Counted from the stretch's first letter, positions 1 to 7,125 are shown. The stretch is DNA of 13,573 nucleotides from CBDTTW01 sp965363675 (GCA_965363675.1 CBDTTW010000081.1:1-13573), one strand, 5' to 3'. Numbers and translations are program-made. Notes: a model not told the origin generated them from the letters alone.

Positions 1-347
1 TGGATGTCGAGCGTGCCGTTGAGGAAGCGGCTGCCGGTGCAGCCGGTGCCGTACTGCGCAATGGCTTTCTGGGCCGCTTCCCGCACGCGCGGGTCGGCCG
101 TGAGCCCGAGGTAGTTGTTCGAGCCGGCCATGATGACTTCGTGGCCGTTGATGATGGCGCGCGTGCCCTCGTTGCGGGCGATGGGCCGGAAGTAGGGGTA
201 GAGGTCGGCGCCCTTGATTACCGAGTAATCGCCCTCCGGGTCGAAGAACCGGGAGCACTTGGTAAACAGCGTCGGCGCGGTCGCCGTCGGGGGGCCGCCG
301 CTGGCAGCCTTGACGGGATGCCTGAGGTTGAGGTCCGGCATCGTCAT
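1..347 (-). CDS. Serine palmitoyltransferase-like PLP-dependent acyltransferase (alpha-oxoamine synthase family), 5' part only
   Basis: The first 115 codons lie here and the gene continues past the left edge. The translation shows a short variable N-terminus, then LYPYFRPI (about residues 48-55), INGHEVIMAGSNNYLGLT (about 65-82) and YGTGCTGSRFLNGTLDI at the edge. The YPYFR, GSNNYLGLT and GTGC-GSRFLNGT blocks are hallmarks of the alpha-oxoamine synthase family (BioF, KBL, SPT) and look closest to Bacteroidota serine palmitoyltransferase, which condenses an acyl-CoA with serine to open sphingolipid synthesis. The sulfonolipid enzyme cysteate acyltransferase belongs to the same family and cannot be excluded. 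The PLP lysine lies outside the window. The ATG at 347 was chosen because a GGAG lies six bases upstream; a second ATG at 341 is possible. The gene follows the glycosyltransferase on the same strand after 125 bases. Confidence 0.88.
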   Translation of the reverse strand, partial: MTMPDLNLRHPVKAASGGPPTATAPTLFTKCSRFFDPEGDYSVIKGADLYPYFRPIARNEGTRAIINGHEVIMAGSNNYLGLTADPRVREAAQKAIAQYGTGCTGSRFLNGTLDI

Positions 348-472
348 AGGCGGCTCCAGGGGGTATCGTAGTGTATGGTCAACGGCATAACTGCTGCTTC
401 AAGGGTCGGTAAGCGCTACTTTACGGCGCGTACGCCTTTATTATCTAAAAAATATAAAGAAATCTGCATCTG
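348..472 (-). promoter_or_regulatory. AT-rich intergenic leader, probable promoter of the SPT-like gene
   Basis: This 125-base gap contains an AT-rich island (about 437-465) that stands out against the GC-rich surroundings. Read on the minus strand it includes TATATTTT (455-448), a 5-of-6 match to the Bacteroidota -7 box TAnnTTTG. I found no convincing TTG -33 element at the usual distance, so the exact promoter is uncertain. A small GGCG-TACG-CGCC hairpin sits beside the island without a T-run on the minus strand. Confidence 0.3.
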
Positions 473-1615
473 CTAGGTGTCCTGCACGGTTTCGGCCTGA
501 GGAAACGAGCCGCTGCGGGCGGTGTGGGCTGGGACGGCATAGGGGCGGGCGCCGAGCCGGCGCAGCACGGTTTCGATGCAGCGCACCGCATCGAGGTTGC
601 CGGAGGCGCGGCGCCCCTGAAGCCGGGCGGCATAGGTTTCTTCGGCCTGTAGGAACGTCTCTACGTCGCGCCGCTGAAGGCGCCGCCCGAGGACGGCTTG
701 GCCCAGCCCCTCCCGCTCCAGGAACAAGGCGTTCAGCGTCTGCTCGAAGATGCCCCGGTTCGGGACGACCATGAGCGGCTTGCCCAGAAAGATGCACTCG
801 CTCATGAGCGTAAACCCAGCAGTACACAAAACCCCCCGGCTGGTTGCAAGGTCTCGCAAAAATTCATCCAGCGAGGGCGCTTTGAACCGGATATTGGGAT
901 AGCGCGCGTCCGGGCCCGGCTCGCCGAAGTTGTACAGCACGAACTCAGCGTTGACCCGGCGCAGCACGTCGAGCACGTGGTCGGCGCCCTCGGTCTGGTT
1001 GTAGTACACCAGCACATGCTCGCCTTTGCGCGGCTCCAGCGCTTCGACGGCGGGCCGGATGATCGGCGCGACGATGGTGGCGGCCCCGGGGCGCTTGAGC
1101 GGCGGGAAGTAGAACGACGTGATGAGGATGTGCTCCGGGCGGCGCGGCGCGATGTACTCGATAGCGTTGGTCGTCACGAGCGCATCGAGCAGGCAGGCCG
1201 GGGGCATCTCGTACTGCGTCTCGGTGACCACCTGCTGATGGTTGAACGAGAGCACGGGCAGCCCAATCCGCTCGGCGGCGCGCGGCGAGAACGCCTCGAA
1301 ATCCGTGATGAGCAAGTCGGCCTTTTCCCCGGCGAACCGCTCGGCGAGGTCGCGCGTGATGGCGTGGCGGCGCCAGAAGTACTTGAAGTTGTACCGGAGG
1401 GTGCGCAGGTGGCGAATCTCGTTGCCTTCGAGCATCTGCCGGAGGGCCGGCACGGGGATCACGCGCTCGCCCTGGGACTCCAGGATGTCGCGGGCGGTGC
1501 CGCCGCAGCAGAACACGATCTCATGGCCGCGCCGGCGAAGCTCGTCCGAGGTCGCCAGCACACGCGAGGTATGCCCACGGCCCTGACCGCTGAGTGCGTA
1601 AAGGATCTTCGCCAT
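473..1615 (-). CDS. MJ1255/VC2487-type glycosyltransferase (MurG-like GT-B fold)
   Basis: The 380-residue protein opens with MAKILYALSGQGRGHTSR, the glycine-rich loop and GHxxR signature of MurG/UGT-like GT-B glycosyltransferases, specifically the MJ1255/VC2487 family. ITDFEAFSP and FNHQQ follow in the N-terminal domain. The C-terminal nucleotide-sugar domain carries TAGFTLMSECIFLGKPLMVVP (about residues 265-285) and an EQTLNA block. It is expected to transfer a sugar from a nucleotide-sugar donor at the inner face of the cytoplasmic membrane; no signal peptide or membrane span is visible. Acceptor and donor cannot be read from the sequence. The start at 1615 is preferred because the family normally begins right at M-(K)-I-L-Y; an in-frame ATG at 1636 would add seven residues. 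Neither has a Shine-Dalgarno. The downstream neighbour is the SPT-like gene, which suggests a lipid acceptor; this is inference. Confidence 0.85.
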   Translation of the reverse strand: MAKILYALSGQGRGHTSRVLATSDELRRRGHEIVFCCGGTARDILESQGERVIPVPALRQMLEGNEIRHLRTLRYNFKYFWRRHAITRDLAERFAGEKADLLITDFEAFSPRAAERIGLPVLSFNHQQVVTETQYEMPPACLLDALVTTNAIEYIAPRRPEHILITSFYFPPLKRPGAATIVAPIIRPAVEALEPRKGEHVLVYYNQTEGADHVLDVLRRVNAEFVLYNFGEPGPDARYPNIRFKAPSLDEFLRDLATSRGVLCTAGFTLMSECIFLGKPLMVVPNRGIFEQTLNALFLEREGLGQAVLGRRLQRRDVETFLQAEETYAARLQGRRASGNLDAVRCIETVLRRLGARPYAVPAHTARSGSFPQAETVQDT

Positions 1616-1818
1616 ATCTGCCCGGACCGGCCTCATGGCCGCTGAGGCGGCGGTCGCTGCCTGATCGTGAGGGGGGCGCCCGCGGCCTCGCGCCCTGCGC
1701 TGCCCCGACCGTTGCGGTTAAAGGTACGCCATCGAGGGCGTTTTCTCATCGTGCAGCGCCCCGGCGCTTGCCTCGTACGGTGCAGCGGGGCTAAAGTTCA
1801 TGCAGGCGGGCTTTGCCC
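1616..1818 (-). promoter_or_regulatory. Intergenic region with a weak candidate promoter for the glycosyltransferase
   Basis: The 203-base gap separates the DUF5683 stop from the glycosyltransferase start. On the minus strand TACCTTTA (1726-1719) matches five of six positions of the Bacteroidota -7 box, which would give a leader of about 100 bases. The -33 position shows only TGAG rather than TTG, so support is weak. I see no intrinsic terminator with a clear T-run for the upstream parA-parB-DUF5683 operon. Confidence 0.22.
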
Positions 1819-2424
1819 CTACCACCGGTAGAGGCCGCGTACGCCGACGCGCGCGCCCACCGGCGCCGCCCCGAGCCGCAAATCCTCGCCCACGTCGAAG
1901 TCGAGCAGGTGCGCGCTCACGTAGGCGTCGAGTACGGTCAGCCCGTAGAACAAGCCGACGCCAACCACCGAAAGGTCACGGTTGCGCCGGTAATAATCGC
2001 GCTGGGTGCGCAGGCTCGCGGCGGCGATCTCGGTTCCGTAGCGGGCTACGAGGGCGTCGTAGTGGCTTTTGTAGCGGGCGTTGGCGTTTTCGGGGCGGCG
2101 GCCGGCGTCCACCTCGTCCTGCATCCATTTGTACAGGTAGGCCCGCCGGAAGCTGAGCCACTCGCGGTGGGAGTACACCACGAGGCCGCCGAGGCCGCCC
2201 AGCCCGGCGTAGACGACGGGCATCTTGTAGTACTGGCGGTTGTAGTACTGCCCCCACCCCGGCAACAGCGCGGCCCGCCGGAGCGCGGTGCGCGGGCTAT
2301 GCGGCTTCAGGCTGTCCGGCGCCGCGAGGAGCGCCGGGGCGGGCGCGTCGGCGGGCTGGGCGCGCGCAGCCGCCGCTGCGCCGAGGCTCAGGGCAAGCAC
2401 GCACAGCAAGCGGCGAAGCAGCAT
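1819..2424 (-). CDS. DUF5683 domain membrane protein, third gene of the parAB operon
   Basis: The 201-residue protein has an N-terminal signal peptide (MLLRRLLCVLALSLG followed by an Ala-rich stretch and a likely cut near ARAQ, residue 23). A short linker leads to the DUF5683 core, marked by LLPGWGQYYNRQYYK. The core is followed by a hydrophobic span (MPVVYAGLGGLGGLVVYS), a charged middle part rich in Arg and Tyr, and a second span (VVGVGLFYGLTVLDAYV). The family is common in Bacteroidota next to parA and parB; its function is unknown. The ATG at 2424 lies ten bases after the parB stop, and TGAGG at that stop could serve as its ribosome binding site. The same frame stays open far upstream inside parB, but the signal peptide fixes this start. 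Co-transcription with parAB is very likely. Confidence 0.85.
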   Translation of the reverse strand: MLLRRLLCVLALSLGAAAAARAQPADAPAPALLAAPDSLKPHSPRTALRRAALLPGWGQYYNRQYYKMPVVYAGLGGLGGLVVYSHREWLSFRRAYLYKWMQDEVDAGRRPENANARYKSHYDALVARYGTEIAAASLRTQRDYYRRNRDLSVVGVGLFYGLTVLDAYVSAHLLDFDVGEDLRLGAAPVGARVGVRGLYRW

Positions 2425-2434
2425 CAGGCGAGCC

Positions 2435-3403
2435 TCAGGGCTGATCGAGCAGCAGGTCGAGCAGGCGTTCGAGGTCGGCATCCGAGTAGTAGGCGATCTC
2501 GATGCGGCCGCCGGCGCCGTTGGCTTTGTGCTTGATCTGGATCTGCGTGCTGAGGCGGCTGCGCAGGCGGTCGCAGAAGGCGCTGACTTGCAAGGCGTCG
2601 CGGGAGGGCAGGCCGCCCTCGGCGGAGGCGGACTTCGGGGGGGCCTCCGGCGGCGGGTTGCGCCGCGCCTCGACGAGCGCGCGCACCAGCTCCTCGACCT
2701 CGCGCACCGAGAGGCCCCGGCTCTCGATCTCGCGGAGCGCCATGATCTGCTCCTGCTCGTCTTCGAGCGAGAGCAGCGCGCGGGCATGGCCCGCCGTGAT
2801 GGCGCCGTCGCGGAGGCTGGCCTGGATGCGCGGGGGCAGCTTGAGCAGGCGCAGCATGTTCGCTACGGTGGCGCGGTTCTTGCCGATCTTGACGGCCACC
2901 TGCTCTTGCGTCAGGTCGCACTCCTCGATGAGGCGCTGGTAGCCCAGCGCCACCTCGACCGGGTTGAGCGCCTCGCGCTGCACGTTCTCGACGATAGCCA
3001 TTTCGAGCATCGCCTCCGAGTCGGCTTCGCGGATGTAGGCGGGCACCTGCTGGAGACCCGCGCGGCGCGCGGCGCGCAGCCGGCGCTCGCCCGAGATGAT
3101 CTCGTAGCGCCCCGCCTCGACGGTGCGCACCGTGATCGGCTGGATGACGCCGAGCTGCACGATGGAGGCCGCCAGCTCGTCGAGCGCCGCCTCGTCGAAG
3201 TCGCGGCGGGGCTGGTACGGATTCGGGCGGATGTGCTCCACGTCGATGTCGGCCACGCGGCCGGCCAGCCGCATCCGGTCTTCGATGTGGTAGAGCTTGG
3301 CCGACCCCGCCTCGGCGGCGGCGCGCGGGGCGGCGGCGCCCCGGTCGTCGGTCGGGATCAGCGCGTTCAGGCCGCGCCCGAGTACCGCTTTCCTGGAAGA
3401 CAT
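2435..3403 (-). CDS. parB: Chromosome partitioning protein ParB (Spo0J family)
   Basis: ParB is the CTP-dependent clamp that binds centromere-like parS sites and stimulates ParA ATPase during chromosome segregation. The 322-residue sequence has all the expected parts: an N-terminal LGRGLNALI segment (8-16) of the kind that touches ParA, IRPNPYQPRRDF (58-69), the CTP-binding motif SGERRLRAARRAG (104-116), the ENVQREALNP block (139-148), a helix-turn-helix around LTQEQVAVKIGKNRATVANMLRLLKLP, and a C-terminal dimerisation segment (GRIEIAYYSDADLERLLDLL). Length is typical of chromosomal ParB. It lies 69 bases downstream of parA on the same strand. No Shine-Dalgarno is visible before the ATG, but the start agrees with the family's N-terminal RGL motif. 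Confidence 0.97.
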   Translation of the reverse strand: MSSRKAVLGRGLNALIPTDDRGAAAPRAAAEAGSAKLYHIEDRMRLAGRVADIDVEHIRPNPYQPRRDFDEAALDELAASIVQLGVIQPITVRTVEAGRYEIISGERRLRAARRAGLQQVPAYIREADSEAMLEMAIVENVQREALNPVEVALGYQRLIEECDLTQEQVAVKIGKNRATVANMLRLLKLPPRIQASLRDGAITAGHARALLSLEDEQEQIMALREIESRGLSVREVEELVRALVEARRNPPPEAPPKSASAEGGLPSRDALQVSAFCDRLRSRLSTQIQIKHKANGAGGRIEIAYYSDADLERLLDLLLDQP

Positions 3404-3472
3404 AGGCTTACTGCATGTGTACGGAGAACCACCAAGATAGGCGCCCGGCCGAGGCGCGCCCGCCGAAGCGCC

Positions 3473-4306
3473 CTAGCGCGCCCCCGCCGAGCCGTCGCCG
3501 GAGGCCCGGGGGGCCTCCGGCAGGTTGTTTTCGCTGAGGTGCTCGGCGTTGTTGCGCAGAATCTCGCCGGCGAGCGAGATGTAGTTGCGCGCGCCGATGC
3601 TCGCTACGTCGTAGAGCAGCACCGGCTTGCCGAAGCTGGGGGCCTCGGAGAGGCGCACGTTGCGCTGCACGATGGTCCGGAACACCTTGTCGCCGAAGTA
3701 GCGCCGCACCTCCTGGGCCACCTGGTTCGAGAGCCGCAACCGGTTGTCGAACATCGTGAGCAGCACGCCCTCGATTTCCAGATGCGGGTTGAGGTGCTGC
3801 CGCACGATTTTGATGGTGTTGAGCAGTTGCCCCAACCCTTCGAGCGCGAAGTACTCGGCCTGCACCGGAATCAGCACCGAGTCGGCGGCCGTGAGCGCGT
3901 TGAGCGTGAGCAGCCCCAGCGACGGCGGGCAGTCGATCACGATGAAGTCGTACTTGCGGCGCGCCTGCACGAGGCGTTTCTTGAGGATCTGCTCGCGCTC
4001 GGGGATGTCGATCATCTCGATCTCGGCGCCCACGAGGTTGATGTGGCTCGGGGCCACGTCGAGGAACGGCATGTCGGAGGCGACGATCGCCTGCTCGACG
4101 GCGACCGAGCCGATGAGCACTTCGTAGGTCGAGGCGGCGACGGCGCGGGGGTCCAGCCCGACGCCCGAGCTGCCGTTGGCTTGCGGGTCGATATCCACGA
4201 GCAAGGTAGGGTGCTCGGTCGCCGCCAGGGAAGAGGCCAGATTCACGGAGGTGGTGGTCTTGCCCACGCCGCCTTTCTGGTTTGCAATCGCGATGACTTT
4301 GCCCAT
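3473..4306 (-). CDS. parA: Chromosome partitioning ATPase ParA (Soj family)
   Basis: The 277-residue ParA ATPase dimerises on DNA and is driven off by ParB. The sequence starts MGKVIAIANQKGGVGKTTT, with the deviant Walker A motif KGGVGKTT at residues 11-18. LLVDIDPQANGSSG (Walker A-prime) and FIVIDCPPSLGLLTLNAL (Walker B) follow, then QAEYFALEGLGQLL, MFDNRLRLS and the C-terminal VRLSEAPSFGKPVLLYD block typical of chromosomal Soj. The frame remains open upstream to 4573, but the family begins at this methionine, so the ATG at 4306 is chosen; AGG a few bases before it may be a weak ribosome binding site. The leader contains a tandem 21-bp repeat. The gene is transcribed divergently from the helicase. 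Confidence 0.97.
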   Translation of the reverse strand: MGKVIAIANQKGGVGKTTTSVNLASSLAATEHPTLLVDIDPQANGSSGVGLDPRAVAASTYEVLIGSVAVEQAIVASDMPFLDVAPSHINLVGAEIEMIDIPEREQILKKRLVQARRKYDFIVIDCPPSLGLLTLNALTAADSVLIPVQAEYFALEGLGQLLNTIKIVRQHLNPHLEIEGVLLTMFDNRLRLSNQVAQEVRRYFGDKVFRTIVQRNVRLSEAPSFGKPVLLYDVASIGARNYISLAGEILRNNAEHLSENNLPEAPRASGDGSAGAR

Positions 4307-4335
4307 GGACCTGCCGCTTATCCGAAAAGGAACGC

Positions 4336-4377
4336 CCCCGGCCCGCCCTGCGCCGTCCCCGGCCCGCACTGCGCCGT
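4336..4377. repeat. Tandem 21-bp direct repeat in the parA leader
   Basis: Copy 1 occupies 4336-4356 and copy 2 occupies 4357-4377, with no spacer. Both begin CCCCGGCCCGC and end CTGCGCCGT on the plus strand. They differ at one base only (C at 4347, A at 4368). The pair ends 30 bases upstream of the parA ATG. Twenty-one bases is two helical turns, so both copies would face the same side of the helix, as operator pairs often do. It could equally be a chance slippage duplication in GC-rich DNA. Confidence 0.9.
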
Positions 4378-4464
4378 GGGGGAAGGTACTGCGAAACGGC
4401 TTGGGCTGCCACCGAAAGGCGTTAAATTCCAGGGCGGCGCCCGCCCGAAAACCGACCGGCGCGG

Positions 4465-4496
4465 TTGCTACAGGTACAGCAGAGCGAATAACTTGG
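4465..4496 (+). promoter_or_regulatory. Candidate Bacteroidota-type promoter for the UvrD-like helicase
   Basis: TTG at 4465-4467 and TAACTTGG at 4489-4496 are separated by 21 bases. They resemble the Bacteroidota -33 (TTG) and -7 (TAnnTTTG) elements, with five of six defined positions in the -7 box. Transcription would begin near 4503 and leave a leader of about 54 bases before the ATG at 4557. The rest of the parA/helicase divergent region (4307-4556) must also carry the parA promoter; I could not place it with confidence. Confidence 0.4.
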
Positions 4497-4556
4497 ATCC
4501 CGTGGGCGGCGGAATAATCCGGGCCTCCCGTCTCTACCCTCCCCGACGCTTGGCTC

Positions 4557-6542
4557 ATGGCGCGACGCTTCACCCTCCGCGCGGACGACGCGGCCGCCGC
4601 CCCCCGGCTGACGATAGACTACGCCGCCGCGCTCAACGCGCAACAACTGGCCGCGGCCACCGCCGGCGCCGGGCCGGTGCTCATCATCGCCGGGGCGGGC
4701 TCGGGCAAGACGCGCACGCTCATCTACCGCGTCGCCTACCTCGTCGAGACGGGCGCCCTGCCCGAGCAAATCGTGCTGCTGACCTTCACGCGGCGCGCCG
4801 CCCGCCAAATGGTGGACCGCGCCTCCGGCCTGCTCGACGGCCGCTGCGCCCGCGTCGAGGGCGGGACCTTCCACTCGTTCTGCGCAGGCATTTTGCGCCG
4901 CCACGGCGCGCGCCTCGGCTACCCCTCCAACTTTACCATTCTCGACGCCTCGGACGCCGCCGACGTGATCGACATGCTGCGCACCGAGCGCGGCCTGCAC
5001 CGCGCCGAGAAGCGGTTTCCGCGCAAGAAGGCGCTTCAGGCGCTCCTCTCGGAAGCCTGCAACCGCGACCTGCCCCTGGCTGCGCTCGCCGAGGAAAGCG
5101 GGGCCGCCTTTGCCGCCCACGTCGCCGAGATCGAGGCGCTCGCCGCGGACTACCGCTCCTACAAGGCGCAGCACGGCCTGGCCGACTACGACGATCTGCT
5201 CGTGCTTACGCTGCGCCTGCTCACCGAGCACGACGACGCGCGCCGCCTCGTGGCCGGGGCCTGCCGCCATGTGCTCGTGGACGAGTACCAGGACACGAAT
5301 CGGCTTCAAGCGCAACTGGTGCAACGCTTCGCCGGCGTGCACGGCAACGTCACCGCCGTCGGCGACGACGCGCAGAGCATCTACGGCTTTCGGGGAGCCG
5401 ACTACCGCAACATCCTGGGCTTCCCGGAGGCGTTCCCCGGCGCGCAGCTTTTCAAGCTGGAGCAGAACTACCGCAGCACGCAGCCCATCCTGGCCCTCGC
5501 CAACGAGATCATCGGGCAGGCCGCCCACGGCTACCGGAAGCGCCTGTTCAGCGCGCGCGCCGGGGGCGATTTGCCGGCGCTCGTGCCGGCGACGGACAGC
5601 CGCACCGAAAGCCGGTTCGTGGCGCAGACCGTGCTGGCGCTGCGCGAGGAGGGGGCGCCGCTCGGCCGCATCGCGGTGCTTTTCCGGAGCAGCTACAACG
5701 CCTTCGACCTCGAACTGGAGCTGAACCGCCGGGGCGTCCCCTTCGTCAAACATGGCGGCATGCGTCTCGCCGAGGCGGCGCACATCAAGGACGTGGTAGG
5801 CTACCTGCGGGTGCTCGAAAACCCACGCGACGCCGTAGCGTGGATGCGGCTGTTGCAACTGCTCGAAGGCGTCGGGCCGAAGACGGCGCAGCAGATCGCG
5901 GCAGCGCTGCTCAGCCGGGGCGACCCCTTCGCGGCGACCCTGCCCCCGGCGCCGAAGCGCGCGGCCGAAGCCCTCGGCGGGCTGCTCGGAGCGCTGCGCC
6001 CGCTCGCCGCCGAGGCGCCGCCCGTGGCGGTCCAGATCGAGCGCATCCTGGCCCACTATCTGCCGGCGCTGCGCCGCATCCACTTCGAGGACTACCCACG
6101 GCGCGAGCAGGACCTGGAGCACCTCGCCGCGCTCGCCGGGGCCTTCCCCGACCGCACGGCGCTGCTCACCTCGCTGTCGCTCGACCCCATCGAAGAGGCC
6201 GCCGGCCTCGCGGACCCCGCCGAACCGGAAGAATCGCCGCTCGTGCTCTCGACCATCCACTCGGCCAAGGGACTCGAATACCACACGGTGTTCCTCATCC
6301 ACGCCCTCGACGGCGTGCTGCCCTCCGCCTATGCCCTCGCCGACGACGCGGAGCTGGACGAGGAGCGCCGCCTGTTCTACGTGGCCGTCACGCGCGCCGA
6401 GACCAACCTGTTCATCACCTACCCCATCATCGGCTACCAGCGCGGCGCCGGGGCCTACCTGACCCGCCCCAGCCGCTTCGTGACCGACTTGCCCGAGACG
6501 GTCCTCGAACGCTGCGGCCTCGACGAGGAGGGGGCCGGCTGA
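4557..6542 (+). CDS. UvrD/PcrA-like superfamily 1A DNA helicase
   Basis: The 661-residue protein carries the full set of SF1A helicase motifs in order: the LNAQQLAA Q-motif region (26-33), Walker A AGAGSGKT (45-52), LLTFTRRAARQM (Ia), GTFHSF (Ib), Walker B DEYQDTN (242-248), GDDAQSIYGFRGA (III, from 269), QNYRST (IV, from 303), TIHSAKGLEY (V, 566-575) and VAVTRAE (VI, 609-615). Such enzymes unwind DNA 3' to 5' in excision repair, mismatch repair or replication-fork rescue. It is shorter than E. coli UvrD (720 residues) and ends soon after motif VI, so the C-terminal Tudor-like RNA polymerase-binding tail appears to be missing. Among UvrD, PcrA and Rep I cannot assign it firmly. It diverges from parA. 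The start fits the family; no Shine-Dalgarno is visible. Confidence 0.93.
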   Translation: MARRFTLRADDAAAAPRLTIDYAAALNAQQLAAATAGAGPVLIIAGAGSGKTRTLIYRVAYLVETGALPEQIVLLTFTRRAARQMVDRASGLLDGRCARVEGGTFHSFCAGILRRHGARLGYPSNFTILDASDAADVIDMLRTERGLHRAEKRFPRKKALQALLSEACNRDLPLAALAEESGAAFAAHVAEIEALAADYRSYKAQHGLADYDDLLVLTLRLLTEHDDARRLVAGACRHVLVDEYQDTNRLQAQLVQRFAGVHGNVTAVGDDAQSIYGFRGADYRNILGFPEAFPGAQLFKLEQNYRSTQPILALANEIIGQAAHGYRKRLFSARAGGDLPALVPATDSRTESRFVAQTVLALREEGAPLGRIAVLFRSSYNAFDLELELNRRGVPFVKHGGMRLAEAAHIKDVVGYLRVLENPRDAVAWMRLLQLLEGVGPKTAQQIAAALLSRGDPFAATLPPAPKRAAEALGGLLGALRPLAAEAPPVAVQIERILAHYLPALRRIHFEDYPRREQDLEHLAALAGAFPDRTALLTSLSLDPIEEAAGLADPAEPEESPLVLSTIHSAKGLEYHTVFLIHALDGVLPSAYALADDAELDEERRLFYVAVTRAETNLFITYPIIGYQRGAGAYLTRPSRFVTDLPETVLERCGLDEEGAG

Positions 6543-6558
6543 GGCGCTGCGCCGGGCC

Positions 6559-6591
6559 AAAAAACCTGCCGACTAGCATAAGCTGTTTTTT
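6559..6591. terminator. Weak A/T-tract inverted repeat between helicase and acetyltransferase
   Basis: An AAAAAAC (6559-6565) and GTTTTTT (6585-6591) pair forms a 7-bp inverted repeat around a 19-base loop, just after the helicase stop at 6542. It has a T-run but a nearly GC-free stem, so it would be a poor intrinsic terminator. It might instead mark an AT-rich promoter region for the acetyltransferase gene that starts at 6637. Confidence 0.25.
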
Positions 6592-6636
6592 ATCGCTAAA
6601 TATCACGGACCCGATTGTTCGCCCCGGACGTTTTGC

Positions 6637-7125
6637 ATGGAATCGCCACCGGCCTCGCATACCGCCGACTCGCCGCCCGCGCCGGAGGGCGCCGACATTC
6701 GCATCGTGGAGGCGGATCTGCGCGCGCTCGACGTGGTGCACCGGCTCAACCTCGCCATTTTCGAGGAGGAGCGCATCATCAACTCGTTCGACCGCGAGGA
6801 CATCATCCTGCTGCTGGCCTACCACCACGACGAGCCCATCGGCTTCAAGGTGGGCTACCGGGAAAGCCGGTGGGTGTACTACAGCGCCAAGGGGGGCGTG
6901 CTGCCGGCCTACCGCCGCCTCGGCATCGCCCGGCGCATGCTCTACGACATGATGCGGCGCGTGCAGGAGCGCGGCTATGCCCGCTTTGCCTTCGACACGT
7001 TCCCGAACCGCAACCCCGGCATGGCCGTCATGGCGCTTCAGGAGGGCTTCCGCATTACAAAGGCCGACTTCAACCCCACCTACCGCGACTTCCGCATTCG
7101 CTTCGAGCGCAAGATGGACCCCTGA
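6637..7125 (+). CDS. GNAT family N-acetyltransferase
   Basis: The 162-residue protein has a Pro-rich N-terminal tail (about 18 residues) and then a GNAT fold. IRIVEADLRALDVVHRLNLAIFEEERI forms the first strand and helices, LLLAYHHDEPIGFKVGY the central strands, and GGVLPAYRRLGIARRML the acetyl-CoA pyrophosphate-binding motif A (R-x-x-G-x-A). TFPNRNPGMAVMALQEGFRITK corresponds to motif B, where such enzymes often have an N..A.....GF pattern. It should move an acetyl group from acetyl-CoA to an amine, and the substrate cannot be deduced. It is cytoplasmic, with no signal or membrane span. It sits 94 bases after the helicase and 130 bases before the permease pair, so co-transcription is possible but not evident. 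No Shine-Dalgarno precedes the ATG. Confidence 0.88.
   Translation: MESPPASHTADSPPAPEGADIRIVEADLRALDVVHRLNLAIFEEERIINSFDREDIILLLAYHHDEPIGFKVGYRESRWVYYSAKGGVLPAYRRLGIARRMLYDMMRRVQERGYARFAFDTFPNRNPGMAVMALQEGFRITKADFNPTYRDFRIRFERKMDP

Noticed and set aside
698..1645. A plus-strand frame of 315 codons opposite the glycosyltransferase.
   Set aside because: No motif, and the glycosyltransferase on the other strand has clear family blocks.
2416..2430. A 14-base identity between the DUF5683 start (2416-2430) and the VanZ-like start (about 11796-11809), centred on CCTGATGCT.
   Set aside because: Both are starts encoding ML after GC-rich sequence. The identity is short and is probably chance, not a dispersed repeat.
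4317..4328. TTATCCGAA near parA and TTATCCAGC near 11694, considered as DnaA boxes of an origin.
   Set aside because: Each matches only seven of nine bases, they are isolated, and no AT-rich unwinding region or cluster is present.
4422..6560. A minus-strand open frame of 712 codons opposite the helicase gene.
   Set aside because: It is a mirror of GC-rich codons in UvrD, with no recognisable domain, and the helicase on the plus strand is certain.
2288..6952. A plus-strand open frame of 1554 codons running antisense to parB and parA and then through the helicase.
   Set aside because: Its product is Arg/Ala/Gly/Pro-rich low-complexity sequence without motifs, and it overlaps genes with complete family signatures. 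Long stop-free shadows are expected at this GC content.
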